64,000 nt of DNA from RYN-230 sp963704995 (GTDB taxonomy: Bacteria; Actinomycetota; Actinomycetes; Streptosporangiales; Streptosporangiaceae). The stretch is from the NCBI GenBank assembly GCA_963704995.1, contig CAVPIM010000009.1:1302001-1366000 (forward strand). Reading direction: 5' to 3'. The notes beneath the pieces were generated by a model. The model was not told the DNA's origin and ran no database searches. It saw nothing but the letters and a program-made list of their open reading frames with translations. This document shows, one piece after another, positions 16,128-25,278 of the stretch; the first letter of the stretch is position 1; each line of letters begins with the position of its first letter. Both the position numbers and the translations under genes were made by a program.

Positions 16128-17393
16128 ATGGCAGGGAGCGGGCTGGGCATGCTGGGCAGACGGTCGCTGGGACGGCAGTTCGAGTGGCTCTGGATGGCCT
16201 ATGCCGTCAGCACGCTCGGCACGGGCCTCGCGTTCGGCGCCTTTCCCCTGATCGCGATCCTCGTGCTGCACACCGGGCCGGCCGGGGTGTCAGCGCTCGC
16301 GGCGGCCGGGCTGGCGGCGGGGGCGGCGGCCGCGGTGCCCCTCGGCCCGTGGGTGGAGTTCCGCCGCAAGCGGCCGGTGATGGTGGCGACGGACCTGACC
16401 CGGTTCGCGGCGCTGGTCAGCATCCCCGCCGCGTTCGCGCTCGGCTGGCTCAGCCTGGCCCAGCTCCTGGTCGTCTCGGTCGTCACCGGCGCCGCCGACA
16501 TCACGTTCCGGTCGGCCAGCGGGGCGTGCCTGAAGGCGCTGGTGCGGCAGGCGGACCTGCTCATCGCGAACGGGCGGTTCGAGTCCACGGCCTGGACCGC
16601 CATGGCGCTCGGACCCCCGCTCGGCGGGGCCGCGATCGGGCTGCTCGGCCCGGTGACGACCGTGCTGGCCGATGCGGTCAGCTACCTGCTCTCGGCCGCC
16701 GGGATCGGCGCGATCGGCGGGCGGGAACCGCGCCCGGCGCGAACCGGAGCGCCGCGGCTGCGGGCCCGGGACCTGCTCGACGGGTGGCGCTACATCCTGG
16801 CCCACCCGGGGCTGCGCCCGCTGTTCTTCAACGCCATGGCGGTCAACGGGCTGATCATGGTGACCGAGCCGCTGCTCGCCGTCCTCATGCTCGGCCGCCT
16901 CGGGTTCGCGCCCTGGCAGTACGGCCTGGCGTTCGCGGCACCCTGCGCCGGCGGCCTTATCGGGTCACGGCTGGCCCGCCGGATCGTCGCGCGGTTCGGG
17001 CAGCACAGGGTCATGATCACCGCCGGGGCGCTGCGGGCGTGCTGGCTGCCCGGGCTGGCCTTCATCCGCCCCGGCCCGGCCGGGCTGGTGCTCGTGATGG
17101 CGGTCGAGCTGGGGATGATCATCTGCTGCAGCGTGTTCAACCCGGTGCTCGCCACCTACCGGCTCGAGCAGACCGCCCCGGACCGTGTCACCCGGACCCT
17201 GACCGCATGGTCGGTGAGCACGAAGGCCTCGATCGCGGCCCTGACCGCGCTGTGGGGCCTGCTGGCCAGCCTGACCAGCCCCCGGGCCGCGATCGCGGTG
17301 GCCGGCCTGCTCATCCTGGCCACCCCGCTGCTGCTCCCCCGCCGCGACCGCACCCCGCAGCCTGAGCGGGAACTGGCCGGGAGCCAGGCCTGA
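16128..17393 (+). CDS. MFS transporter (MFS_3-like efflux permease)
   Basis: 421 residues with about twelve hydrophobic segments. MFS landmarks include a short acidic/basic loop between TM2 and TM3 (WVEFRRKRPVMVATD) and the central charged loop near residue 200-215 (GGREPRPARTGAPRLRARDL). It resembles enterobactin-exporter/macrolide-efflux-like MFS_3 proteins. The start is ambiguous: ATG 16128 or ATG 16149, the latter 11 nt after GGGAG. The divergent LysR gene is the likely regulator, and the substrate cannot be told from sequence. A short hairpin at 17417-17433 follows the gene. Confidence 0.85.
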   Translation: MAGSGLGMLGRRSLGRQFEWLWMAYAVSTLGTGLAFGAFPLIAILVLHTGPAGVSALAAAGLAAGAAAAVPLGPWVEFRRKRPVMVATDLTRFAALVSIPAAFALGWLSLAQLLVVSVVTGAADITFRSASGACLKALVRQADLLIANGRFESTAWTAMALGPPLGGAAIGLLGPVTTVLADAVSYLLSAAGIGAIGGREPRPARTGAPRLRARDLLDGWRYILAHPGLRPLFFNAMAVNGLIMVTEPLLAVLMLGRLGFAPWQYGLAFAAPCAGGLIGSRLARRIVARFGQHRVMITAGALRACWLPGLAFIRPGPAGLVLVMAVELGMIICCSVFNPVLATYRLEQTAPDRVTRTLTAWSVSTKASIAALTALWGLLASLTSPRAAIAVAGLLILATPLLLPRRDRTPQPERELAGSQA

Positions 17394-17416
17394 GACACCG
17401 CACCCGTGGGCCGCCC

Positions 17417-17433
17417 GGCCAGGCGCTCTGGCC
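17417..17433. terminator. Convergent-gene hairpin
   Basis: GGCCAG-GCGCT-CTGGCC forms a 6-bp stem with a 5-nt loop, placed exactly between the convergent MFS and dehydrogenase genes. It is short but GC-rich, with no T-tract. A role as a shared terminator is plausible from position. Confidence 0.4.
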
Positions 17434-19941
17434 TCAGCGGTCCAGGATGCGCAGCCGTTGCGGGTCGTACAGCGGCGCGGTCTGCAGCCGGACCGGGATG
17501 TCGCCGGCCGGGGTGCGGGCCCGGAAGTCCCCGTTCTTCAGCCAGCCGCCGCTCACCCCGTCGGCGCACTCCACCTGGGCCAGCCCGACCGCCCCGCCGA
17601 CGGTGTAGCCGTAGGCGGCGGCCCGGACGTAGCCCACCCACGCGTCGCCCAGGAACAGGGGCTCGTTGCCGAACAGGTCGGCGGCCGGGTCCTCGGCGAG
17701 CAGGCTGACCACGCGATGGCGCGGCGGCCCCTGCTCCCGGGCCAGCAGCAGCGCGTCGCGGCCGGTGAACCCGCCCGGCTTGTCCCAGGCCACCGCGAAG
17801 CCGAGCCCGGCCTCCAGCGGGTTGTCGGTGTTGTCGATGTCCACGCCCATGTCCCGGTAGCCCTTCTCCAGCCGCAGGCTGGACATGGCGGACAGGCCGA
17901 CCAGCCGGAACCCGAGGTCACGGCCGGCGTCCACCAGGTCGTCGTAGACGCCTGCGGCGTACTCGGCCGGGACATGCAGTTCCCAGCCGAGCTCGCCCAC
18001 GTAGGTCACCCGGATGGCCAGGACCGGCGCGTACCCGGCGTGGATCTGCCGGGCGCTCAGGTACGGGAACGCCTCGTTGGACAGGTCGGCGTCGGTCAGC
18101 CGCCCGATCAGCTCCCGGGACGCCGGCCCCTGCACGGACAGCAGCGTGGTACCGGAGGTCACGTCGGTGACGGTGAGGAACTCCCCGGCCCGGGTGGCCC
18201 GCCTGATCAGCGGCTCGATCCGGCGGTGGATCAGGTCGCTGGCGATGACCAGGAACTTCTCCGGCTCCAGCCAGGTGACGGTGACGTCGGCGACGATGCC
18301 GCCCGCCTCGTTCAGCCACTGGGTGTAGACCAGCCGCCCGGACCCGGCCGTCACGTCATTGGCGGACAGCAGGCTGAGCACCATGGCCGCGGCGGGTCCC
18401 TGCACGAGGAACTTGGCCATCAGGCTCATGTCCAGCATCCCCACCGCGTCCCGGACGGCGGCGTGCTCGCGCCCGACGATCTCGTGGGCCGCGGGCAGGC
18501 TGAAGTCGAGCCGGGACGGCGGCGCCTCCTCCCCGGGCGCGTACCACTCGGCGAACTCCCAGCCCGCCGACGCCGCGAAGTGGCCGCCCGCCGCGGCCAG
18601 CCGGTCGTGCAGCACCGACCGGCGCACGTTCCGCCCGGTGGACGGCTTCCAGGCCGGCCAGACCCCGTCCCCGAACAGCACGCCGAGCTGCTCCACGGTC
18701 CGCTCGGCCCGGAACCGGCGGGACGTCTCGTAGCTGTGCGTCCGGTCGATGGCGACGCTCGTCGCGTCCACCGGCGGCACCCCGTCCACGATCCAGTGCG
18801 CGAGCATGCTGCCGACCCCGCCGCCGGACAGGATGCCCAGCGAGTTCAGGCCCGCCGCCACGTAGTACCCGTCCAGCTCGGGCGCGGGCCCGAGCAGCGG
18901 CCGCACGTCGGCGGTGAACGACTCCGGCCCGCAGAAGAAGGTCCGCACGCCTGTCTCCGACAGCACCGGGATCCGGTCCAGCGCCGGGCCGAGGAAGGGC
19001 TCCATCCGCTCCCAGTCGGGACTTATCTTCCCGAACGAGAACCCGGCGGGCACCCCGTCCAGCGACCACGGCGCGCCGACCGGCTCGAAGAGCCCCACCA
19101 GCATGCCGTCGCCCTCGGGACGGTAGTAGCCGTAGTTGTCCGGGTCCTCGATCACCGGCAGGTCGGGGTCCATCCCCGGCACCGTGTCGGTGAGCAGGTA
19201 GTAATGCTCGGCGGCCTGGAGCGGGACGCCGACCCCGGCCAGGGCCCCGAACTGGCGGGCCCACATGCCGGCCGCGTTGACCACGACCTCGGTCTCGATC
19301 CGGCCCGCGTCGGTGAGCACGGCGCACACCTGCCGCCCGCGGGTCGCCACCCCGGTCGCGGTCACCCCTTCGACGACCCGGACACCCAGCTGCCGGGCGC
19401 CCTTGGCCAGCGAGGTGGCCACGCCCACCGGGTCGGCCCGGCCCTCGTCAGCGACGTAGAAGGCGGAGAGCACGTCGTCGGTGCGGGCCAGCGGCCACAG
19501 GCCCGCCAGTTCCCGCGGCGAGATCTCCACGTCCTCGACCCCGAAGCCAGCCATCCAGGCGGCCTCCCGGCGCAGCGCCTCCTGGCGCCGCCTGCTGGTG
19601 GCCAGGGAAATGTGGCCGACCGGCCGGAACCCGGTGGAGTGCCCGGTTTCCTGCTCCAGCCGGGCGTACAGGTCACGCGAGTAGCGGCTGAAGAACAGCG
19701 CGGTCTCGTCGGTCATGCCGGCCGAGGTGATCAGCCCGGCCGCGTGCCAGGTCGTCCCGGCCGTCAGCCGGTGCTGCTCGATCAGGACCACGTCGGTCCA
19801 GCCCAGATGCGCGAGGTGATAGGCGATGCTGCAGCCCGTCACCCCGCCGCCGACGATGACCACCTGCGCCCGGCTGGGCAGCGCGCCGCCCGGATGGCCC
19901 GTGGTGCCCGGATCGACGGTGGTTTCCGGGTCGATCGTCAC
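17434..19941 (-). CDS. Dimethylglycine/sarcosine dehydrogenase-like FAD-GcvT fusion
   Basis: The start is set at GTG 19941 because GGAGG lies 5 nt upstream; GTG 19965 would add eight residues. The product has 835 residues. Residues ~20-390 are a DAO-type FAD domain: VVIVGGGVTGCSIAYHLA dinucleotide motif, then TAGTTWHAAGL, whose His is the covalent FAD site in the DMGDH/SARDH family. An FAO_M linker (~390-450) and GCV_T plus GCV_T_C folate domains (~450-830) follow, with CGPESFTADVRPLLGP and RVTYVGELGWELHVP seen. It oxidatively demethylates an N-methyl glycine-type amine and passes the carbon to tetrahydrofolate. No heterotetrameric sarcosine oxidase subunits are nearby. The true substrate is uncertain. 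Confidence 0.88.
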   Translation of the reverse strand: MTIDPETTVDPGTTGHPGGALPSRAQVVIVGGGVTGCSIAYHLAHLGWTDVVLIEQHRLTAGTTWHAAGLITSAGMTDETALFFSRYSRDLYARLEQETGHSTGFRPVGHISLATSRRRQEALRREAAWMAGFGVEDVEISPRELAGLWPLARTDDVLSAFYVADEGRADPVGVATSLAKGARQLGVRVVEGVTATGVATRGRQVCAVLTDAGRIETEVVVNAAGMWARQFGALAGVGVPLQAAEHYYLLTDTVPGMDPDLPVIEDPDNYGYYRPEGDGMLVGLFEPVGAPWSLDGVPAGFSFGKISPDWERMEPFLGPALDRIPVLSETGVRTFFCGPESFTADVRPLLGPAPELDGYYVAAGLNSLGILSGGGVGSMLAHWIVDGVPPVDATSVAIDRTHSYETSRRFRAERTVEQLGVLFGDGVWPAWKPSTGRNVRRSVLHDRLAAAGGHFAASAGWEFAEWYAPGEEAPPSRLDFSLPAAHEIVGREHAAVRDAVGMLDMSLMAKFLVQGPAAAMVLSLLSANDVTAGSGRLVYTQWLNEAGGIVADVTVTWLEPEKFLVIASDLIHRRIEPLIRRATRAGEFLTVTDVTSGTTLLSVQGPASRELIGRLTDADLSNEAFPYLSARQIHAGYAPVLAIRVTYVGELGWELHVPAEYAAGVYDDLVDAGRDLGFRLVGLSAMSSLRLEKGYRDMGVDIDNTDNPLEAGLGFAVAWDKPGGFTGRDALLLAREQGPPRHRVVSLLAEDPAADLFGNEPLFLGDAWVGYVRAAAYGYTVGGAVGLAQVECADGVSGGWLKNGDFRARTPAGDIPVRLQTAPLYDPQRLRILDR

Positions 19942-20102
19942 ATCTGCCTCCAAGTCGGCGCTCACCTGGCGTTATGCCTAGCATGGCCAACCACGCCCGG
20001 TCCAGGCGGCCGGAAGCAGCGGGCCGCCGTGAAAATGCCGGGTCACCGGAGCAGCAGGACGGGAGGTCGCGCGTTTTGTGAGTGTGAAGCCTGACAATCC
20101 TG

Positions 20103-20654
20103 GTGCGGCCGCCGAGGCGGAACCGGCCGGGCGGCCGGATAACGGACCGGACCCCGCGCGCGGCGGCCGTCACGGCGCTGTACCAGGCCAGCGCCCTGGG
20201 CCTGATCCGGATGGCCTACGTGATGCTCGGTGACCTGCCCAGCGCCGAGGACGTGGTCCAGGAGGCCTTCTACGGCCTCTACCGGCGCTGGGACCGGCTG
20301 GCCGACGCGGCGGGGGCGACGTACTACGTGCGCGTCTCGGTCCTGAACGGCTGCCGCTCGGCGCTGCGCCGCCGCGCGGTCCGACGCCGGGTTTTGCAGT
20401 ACGGGCCCCTGGCTGATCCACCGCCCGCGGTGTCGGCCGAGACGGTGGTGCTGGGCGGCGAGCAGCGCGAGGACGTGATCAGCGCCCTTCGGCACCTGCC
20501 GGACCGGCAGCGCGAGGTCCTGATTCTGCGCTTCTACGCCGAACTCCCCGACGAGCAGATCGCCCGGGTGATGGGCATCCGGCCCGGCACCGTCCGGTCC
20601 ACCGCGTTCCGGGCGCTCGACGCGCTGGGCCGGGCCCTGAAGGAGACGCCATGA
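20103..20654 (+). CDS. SigE-family ECF sigma factor
   Basis: Region 2 is LGLIRMAYVMLGDLPSAEDV with VVQEAFYGLYRRWDRL. Region 4 is LRHLPDRQREVLILRFYAEL followed by IARVMGIRPGTVRSTAFRAL. The total is 183 residues from GTG 20103. No good ribosome site stands before that GTG. GTG 20078, after GGGAGG, opens another frame (SVKPDNPGAAAEAEP) that would join region 2 if one G were removed near 20155-20165. The start, or a frameshift, is therefore unresolved. The ATG of the next, decayed gene overlaps its stop (ATGA), the normal layout for a sigma and a membrane partner. Confidence 0.85.
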   Translation: MRPPRRNRPGGRITDRTPRAAAVTALYQASALGLIRMAYVMLGDLPSAEDVVQEAFYGLYRRWDRLADAAGATYYVRVSVLNGCRSALRRRAVRRRVLQYGPLADPPPAVSAETVVLGGEQREDVISALRHLPDRQREVLILRFYAELPDEQIARVMGIRPGTVRSTAFRALDALGRALKETP

Positions 20655-21700
20655 CGCGCACGGGAGGCGGCAGGACGCCGCTCGAGGACCGGGTCCGGGA
20701 CGCCATCCGCGCGAAGGCGGCCGAGGTCTCGCCGGACGCGGTCCCGCCGCTCCGGCTGCCGGGCCGGCCGGGCCCGCGGCGGCGGGCGGGCCGGGCCTGG
20801 GCCGCGCCACTCGCCGCCGCGACCGGGGTAGCAGCCGCCCTGGCGCTGGTGCTCGCCCTGACCAGCGTGATCCATCCCGGCCGCTCCGCGGGCGATCATC
20901 CCACCGGGCTGGCCGCCCTGCCCCGCTATTACGTGGCGCTGACCTTCACCGGCAGCGAGGCGTTCGGCGGAATCGGGACGTTCTCCAGCCCGCAGACGAA
21001 GGCTGTCATCCGCGCCACCGCCAGCGGGCGCGCCCTGGCCACTGTCACGCCGCCCCGGCCTTACGCCACGTTCGCCGGGGTGACCGCGGCGGCTGACGAT
21101 CGCACCTTCGTCGTGGCGGCGCAGAAACTGGCCAAGATCCCGCTGATGAAGGTGTTCACCGCGCCCGCCACGAGGTTCCTGCTGCGCCTAGGCCCTGGCC
21201 AGTCCGCGGGGCCACCCTGGCCGCGCTGCCCATCCCGGCCATCCCGGCGGCAGAAGTCACCGATTTCGCCCTCTCCCCGGACGGCAGCCGCCTGGCCGTG
21301 GTGAGCGGGCGGACGCTCAGGCCGAGAGCTGAGCGTCTACAACCTGCGCACCGGGACGCAGCGGACGTACCGGCCCGGCGGCGTCGGGAACACCGCGGGG
21401 CTGCCGACCACGTGGGTCACGCAGAACTCGCTCTCGTGGGGCACGGATAACCGGACGCTGGCCTTCGTCTACGGGCAATGGGGCGGCCGGGAAGGGGTGC
21501 GGCTCCTCGACACCGACCGGCCCGGCTCGGGCCTGCTGGCCAACAGCCGGGTCCCGTAGCCGGCCCGCACCACGGTCTGGAGCGAGCTCCGGCTGACCGC
21601 GGACGGGCGATGCATCGGCAACGTGAACAACCCCGACGGGCGGGAGCGCCGAGCGCCTGGTGCAGGTCTCGGACCGGGAAGGCGTCCGCGTGCTCCACGT
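20651..21700 (+). pseudogene. Decayed membrane-anchored propeller protein, anti-sigma-like partner
   Basis: Starting at ATG 20651, the frame encodes a short cytoplasmic segment, one TM (AAPLAAATGVAAALALVLAL, residues ~55-75) and the beginning of an extracellular WD40/TolB-like propeller. Near 21190-21210 the frame shifts, and DFALSPDGSRLAVVSG is read in a second frame. Near 21325 it shifts again to ELSVYNLRTGTQ and NSLSWGTDNRTLAFVYG. An in-frame TAG occurs near 21557. Fragments such as RLTADGRCIGNVN then continue to about 21700. Proteins of this layout commonly follow SigE-family genes. At least two shifts and one stop make it non-functional as written. Confidence 0.7.
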
Positions 21701-21920
21701 GACCAGGCCGGCCGGAGCGCTATTAGGCGGCGGCCAGAATTCTCGGGCAGCCGCCGGGCTAGTTTCTCTCCCCATATACACGAATATGTCCTTACGCAGA
21801 GTTTTCGCGTCATCACCCAACGTTAAAGTTCCTGTTCGAGGGTTGCAATATTTGCTGATTACCTGCCTAATTATTACTTTGAGTTATCTGCGCTGGTGGG
21901 ACAGACATGGGGGGGATTCA

Positions 21921-23249
21921 ATGTTGCGCGCTAGATGGCGTATCGGGGCCGTGATAAGCGCGGCCGCACTTGCGGCGGGCCTGACCGGGGCGGCTATACC
22001 GGCCTCGGCAGCCACCGGCCCGGTTTCTTCGACACCGGCGGCCGGCACGCCGCAGCTGGCGACCACGGGGACGACCGAGCAGGTGCGCCAGCTGGTCCAG
22101 TGCGGCGGCACCATGTACGCCGTGGGCAGCTTCACCTCGATCAAGCGGTACAGCTCGACGTTCACCCGCGACAACGCCTTCAGCTTCAGTGCCTCGGCGC
22201 CGTACGCGGTCACGTCGTGGAATCCCGACGTGAACGGCGTGGTGAACTCCATCGCGTTCAGCCCGGACTGCGGCACCGCGTACCTGGGCGGCAAGTTCAC
22301 GTCGATCGGGGGCACCGCGGTGAAGAACATCGCCGCGGTCAGCACCTCCACCGGCGCGGTCATCACGAGCTTCGGGCACAGCGCCAGCAGCCAGGTCTCG
22401 ACGCTGCTCATGAGCAACGGGCACCTGATCACGGGCGGGTACTTCACGTCCATCAACAACAGCTCGGCCAACCCGTACATGGTGAGCCTCAACCCGGCCA
22501 CGGGCAAGGACGACGGGTTCATCCACCTGAGCATCTCCGGGAACTACCAGTTCCCCGGGGTCGGGTCCAACCCGACCCGCGTGTACAACCAGCAGCTCAG
22601 CAACAGCGGGACGCTGGACCTGGTGGAAGGTGACTTCACCTCGGTCGGCGGCCAGGCCCGCCAGCAGGTGTTCATGCTGGACCTGAGCGGCCCGGCGGCG
22701 ACGGTCACCGGGTGGACCTCACCCGAGCTCAACACCAACTGCAACTACAACGAGGCGTTCTACGCCCAGGCCGCGGCCTGGTCACCGGACGACTCCACCA
22801 TCTACGTCGCGACGACCGGGTACAAGCCGAACGGCACCCCGGCCGGGAGCTACCCGCGGACCGGGCCGTGTGACGCGGCGATCGCCTACCCGGCCACCCA
22901 GACCAGCGTCACGCACACCTGGATCAACTACCCGGGCTGTGATTCGCTGTACGCCGCCGCGGCCGACGCGAGCACCGCGTACTTCGGCGGGCACGAGCGC
23001 TGGTCGGAGAACCCCAGCGGCTGCGACTTCGCGGGCCCGGGAGCCATCGCCGCGCCCGGCATGGAAGGCCTGTCGCCGAGCACGGGGCTGCTCACGTTCA
23101 ACCCGACCCGCTCGCGCGGGCTGGGCGCGGACGACATGCTGGTCACCGGCGCCGGCCTGTGGATAGCCAGCGACAATTACAACGGCAGCGCCTCGTGCGG
23201 TGGCGTCGCCGGGCACGCCGGAATCTGCCTCCTTCCCTACGCCGGCTAG
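21921..23249 (+). CDS. Secreted beta-propeller protein
   Basis: ATG 21921 lies 7 nt after a run of Gs and opens a clear Sec signal peptide (IGAVISAAALAAGLTGAAIP, then ASAA). The mature 442-residue product has repeated blades of the form VYAVGSFTSI, YLGGKFTSIGGTAV and ITGGYFTSINNSS, as in exported delta-60/PQQ-like propeller proteins of actinomycetes. Paired cysteines in the later half suggest disulfides outside the cell. The 220 bp before it (21700-21920) are AT-rich and hold the promoter region; a TTGCAA at 21843 and TAATTA at 21868 are candidate boxes with loose spacing. Its ligand is unknown. Confidence 0.75.
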   Translation: MLRARWRIGAVISAAALAAGLTGAAIPASAATGPVSSTPAAGTPQLATTGTTEQVRQLVQCGGTMYAVGSFTSIKRYSSTFTRDNAFSFSASAPYAVTSWNPDVNGVVNSIAFSPDCGTAYLGGKFTSIGGTAVKNIAAVSTSTGAVITSFGHSASSQVSTLLMSNGHLITGGYFTSINNSSANPYMVSLNPATGKDDGFIHLSISGNYQFPGVGSNPTRVYNQQLSNSGTLDLVEGDFTSVGGQARQQVFMLDLSGPAATVTGWTSPELNTNCNYNEAFYAQAAAWSPDDSTIYVATTGYKPNGTPAGSYPRTGPCDAAIAYPATQTSVTHTWINYPGCDSLYAAAADASTAYFGGHERWSENPSGCDFAGPGAIAAPGMEGLSPSTGLLTFNPTRSRGLGADDMLVTGAGLWIASDNYNGSASCGGVAGHAGICLLPYAG

Positions 23250-23281
23250 GGCGCGGATGAGGTGGTGAGCTGAGCACGGGC

Positions 23282-24259
23282 ATGTGGGCCAGCCGGGACG
23301 CTGCGGGCAGCGTCCCGGCTGGCCCGCGTGTCGTCTACCTCGCGGGCCTGGGGCGCAGCGGCAGCACCCTGCTCGAGCGGCTGCTGGGCGAGATGCCGGG
23401 CGCCCGGCCGGCCGGCGAGGTCGTGCACCTGTGGCTTCGCGGCCTCCGGGACGGTGAGCGCTGCGGGTGCGGCCAGCCGTTCTCCTCGTGCCCGTTCTGG
23501 CGGGACGTGGGCCAGGCCGCCTTCGGCGGCTGGGACCAGGTGGACGTGGAGCGGATCACCCGGCTGCGGGCCACGGTGGACCGGGCCCGGTTCCTGCCCC
23601 TGCTCGCCACGGCCCGGCTGCGCCGGCGGCTGCAGCCCGCGCTGGATGAGTACGTGGCCTACTACGAGCGCACGTACGCCGCGATCAGCCAGGTCAGCGG
23701 CTCCCCGGTGGTCATCGACTCCAGCAAGCACGCGTCGCTGGCCTTCTGCCTGGCCAGTTCTCCCCGGCTGGACCTGCGGATCATCCACATGATCCGGGAC
23801 AGCCGGGCGGTCGCGTATTCCTGGAGCAAGGTCGTGGACCGGCCGGAAGCGTCCGGCAGCCAGATGTCCACCTATCCGGCCGCCAGCGCCGCGCTGCGGT
23901 GGAACCTGCAGAACGGCGCCCTGCAGCTGCTGGCCCGGCTCGGGACGCCCACGCTGCGCGTGCGGTATGAGGACTTCATCCGGTCCCCGGCCGCCACGCT
24001 CAGCCGCATCGCCGCGTTCGCCGGCCTGCCCGCCGGCCCGGAGTTCGGCTTCCTCGGCCACGGCGCGGGGGGGCAGTGGCAGGCCGAGCTGAGCGCCACG
24101 CACACCGCCTCCGGCAACCCGATGCGGTTCACCACAGGCCAGGTTCCGATCCGCCGGGACGACCGGTGGCAGACCGCGATGGTGGCCGCCCAGCGCCGCA
24201 CGGTCACCACGCTGACGTTCCCGTTGCTGATGCGGTACGGCTACCTGAGCGGACCCTGA
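23282..24259 (+). CDS. PAPS-dependent sulfotransferase
   Basis: 325 residues. The 5'-phosphosulfate loop is YLAGLGRSGSTLLERLL (residues ~19-35) and the 3'-phosphate motif is IRDSRAVAYSWSK (~163-175). A Cys-rich GERCGCGQPFSSCPFW block lies at ~58-73. It transfers sulfate from PAPS to a hydroxyl, probably of a polysaccharide or glycolipid. The ATG at 23282 is the only plausible in-frame start, yet codons 2-15 lie within a perfect 19-bp inverted repeat. Its stop overlaps the start of the GH26 gene (TGATG), so the two are co-translated. It lies beside the exopolysaccharide locus. Confidence 0.82.
   Translation: MWASRDAAGSVPAGPRVVYLAGLGRSGSTLLERLLGEMPGARPAGEVVHLWLRGLRDGERCGCGQPFSSCPFWRDVGQAAFGGWDQVDVERITRLRATVDRARFLPLLATARLRRRLQPALDEYVAYYERTYAAISQVSGSPVVIDSSKHASLAFCLASSPRLDLRIIHMIRDSRAVAYSWSKVVDRPEASGSQMSTYPAASAALRWNLQNGALQLLARLGTPTLRVRYEDFIRSPAATLSRIAAFAGLPAGPEFGFLGHGAGGQWQAELSATHTASGNPMRFTTGQVPIRRDDRWQTAMVAAQRRTVTTLTFPLLMRYGYLSGP
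23286..23325. terminator. Perfect 19-bp inverted repeat spanning the sulfotransferase start
   Basis: Arms 23286-23304 and 23307-23325 are exactly complementary with a two-base spacer. It lies 37 bp after the propeller gene's stop, so it can end that transcript. It also begins two bases after the sulfotransferase start codon, so it could mask translation or attenuate the next operon. No T-tract follows. Confidence 0.65.
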
Positions 24260-25275
24260 TGCGGGGCTGGCGGCGCCCGGCCAGCGTGGCCGTGATGGCG
24301 GCCCTGGTGATCGCGGCGATCGTGACAGTGATCATCCTGGGCCTGGGCGGGCCGGGCGGGAAACCCGGCGCCGGACCCGGGCCGGCACCGCTCCGCCCGG
24401 CCGCGGGCCAGGCGATCCCGGCGCCCGCCCGGGGCGCGTACCTGGGCGCCTGGGTCAACCCGTTCCTGTACGGCCGGGACGGCCACCTGGGCGCGGTGCG
24501 CACGCTGCAGCGCAAGATCGGGCGGCGGCTGGACATCGTGCACATCTACCTGCGGGCCGATGCCTCGTTCCCGACCAGCAGTGACCTGGCCTTCGTGCGC
24601 CAGGGCAGCATGCTCCTGGTGTCCTGGGCGCTGAACGATTCCCGGGGCATCGCGGCGGGCCGCTACGACGCCTCGATCCGGCAGCGGGCGCAGGAGCTCA
24701 AGGCCCTGGGCAAGCCCGTCTTCCTGGAGTGGCGCTGGGAGATGGACCGGCCGAACCTGCGCTCCGAGGTCGGCTCGCCCGCCGACTACGTCGCGGCGTG
24801 GACACACATCCGGCAGGTCTTCGCCCAGCAGAAGGCCAGCAACGTCGCGTGGGTCTGGTGCCCGACGGCCCGCGGCTTCGCGAACGGGACCGCGGCCGCC
24901 TACTATCCCGGGAACGACCAGGTGGACTGGATCTGCGCCGACGCCTACCCCCGGGCGGGCCCGGAGCGCTCATTCGCCAGCATCGTCCAGCCATTCCTGG
25001 ACTGGGCCGCGCAGCACCCCAGGCCAATCATGATCGGCGAATACGGGGTCCCGCAGAGTTATGGCGCGGGTCAGCGCGCACGGTGGCTCCGCGACGCGGA
25101 GCAGACCGTTCTGCGGCATCGCCAGATAAAGGCCATGCTTTATTTCGACTCTGACACCTCCGGTACCTCCCCGCAGACACGCTATGGGCTGGACGCAGGA
25201 CCCCTGGCCGTCTTTCGCGCCATGGCGGATAATGGCTACTTCAATCCGCAGGGCGTGCCGGTCAGCCGGAACTGA
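24259..25275 (+). CDS. GH26-like secreted/membrane-anchored glycoside hydrolase
   Basis: ATG 24259 overlaps the sulfotransferase stop. 338 residues: an N-terminal signal anchor (~9-30, VAVMAALVIAAIVTVIILGL), a Pro/Gly linker, then a GH26-type barrel. Seen are VFLEWRWEMDRPN with the probable acid/base Glu, VAWVWCPTARG, YYPGNDQVDWICADAYPRAG and IMIGEYGVPQ with the probable nucleophile Glu. GH26 enzymes cut beta-mannans and related chains. Beside a polysaccharide assembly locus it may trim or release the chain. No lipobox is evident. Confidence 0.75.
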   Translation: MRGWRRPASVAVMAALVIAAIVTVIILGLGGPGGKPGAGPGPAPLRPAAGQAIPAPARGAYLGAWVNPFLYGRDGHLGAVRTLQRKIGRRLDIVHIYLRADASFPTSSDLAFVRQGSMLLVSWALNDSRGIAAGRYDASIRQRAQELKALGKPVFLEWRWEMDRPNLRSEVGSPADYVAAWTHIRQVFAQQKASNVAWVWCPTARGFANGTAAAYYPGNDQVDWICADAYPRAGPERSFASIVQPFLDWAAQHPRPIMIGEYGVPQSYGAGQRARWLRDAEQTVLRHRQIKAMLYFDSDTSGTSPQTRYGLDAGPLAVFRAMADNGYFNPQGVPVSRN

Positions 25276-25278
25276 AAG

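Noticed and set aside
17458..20094. An 878-codon plus-strand frame opposite the dimethylglycine dehydrogenase-like gene
   Set aside because: Low-complexity Arg/Gly/Pro/His sequence with no domain; the minus-strand gene has clear FAD and GCV_T motifs.
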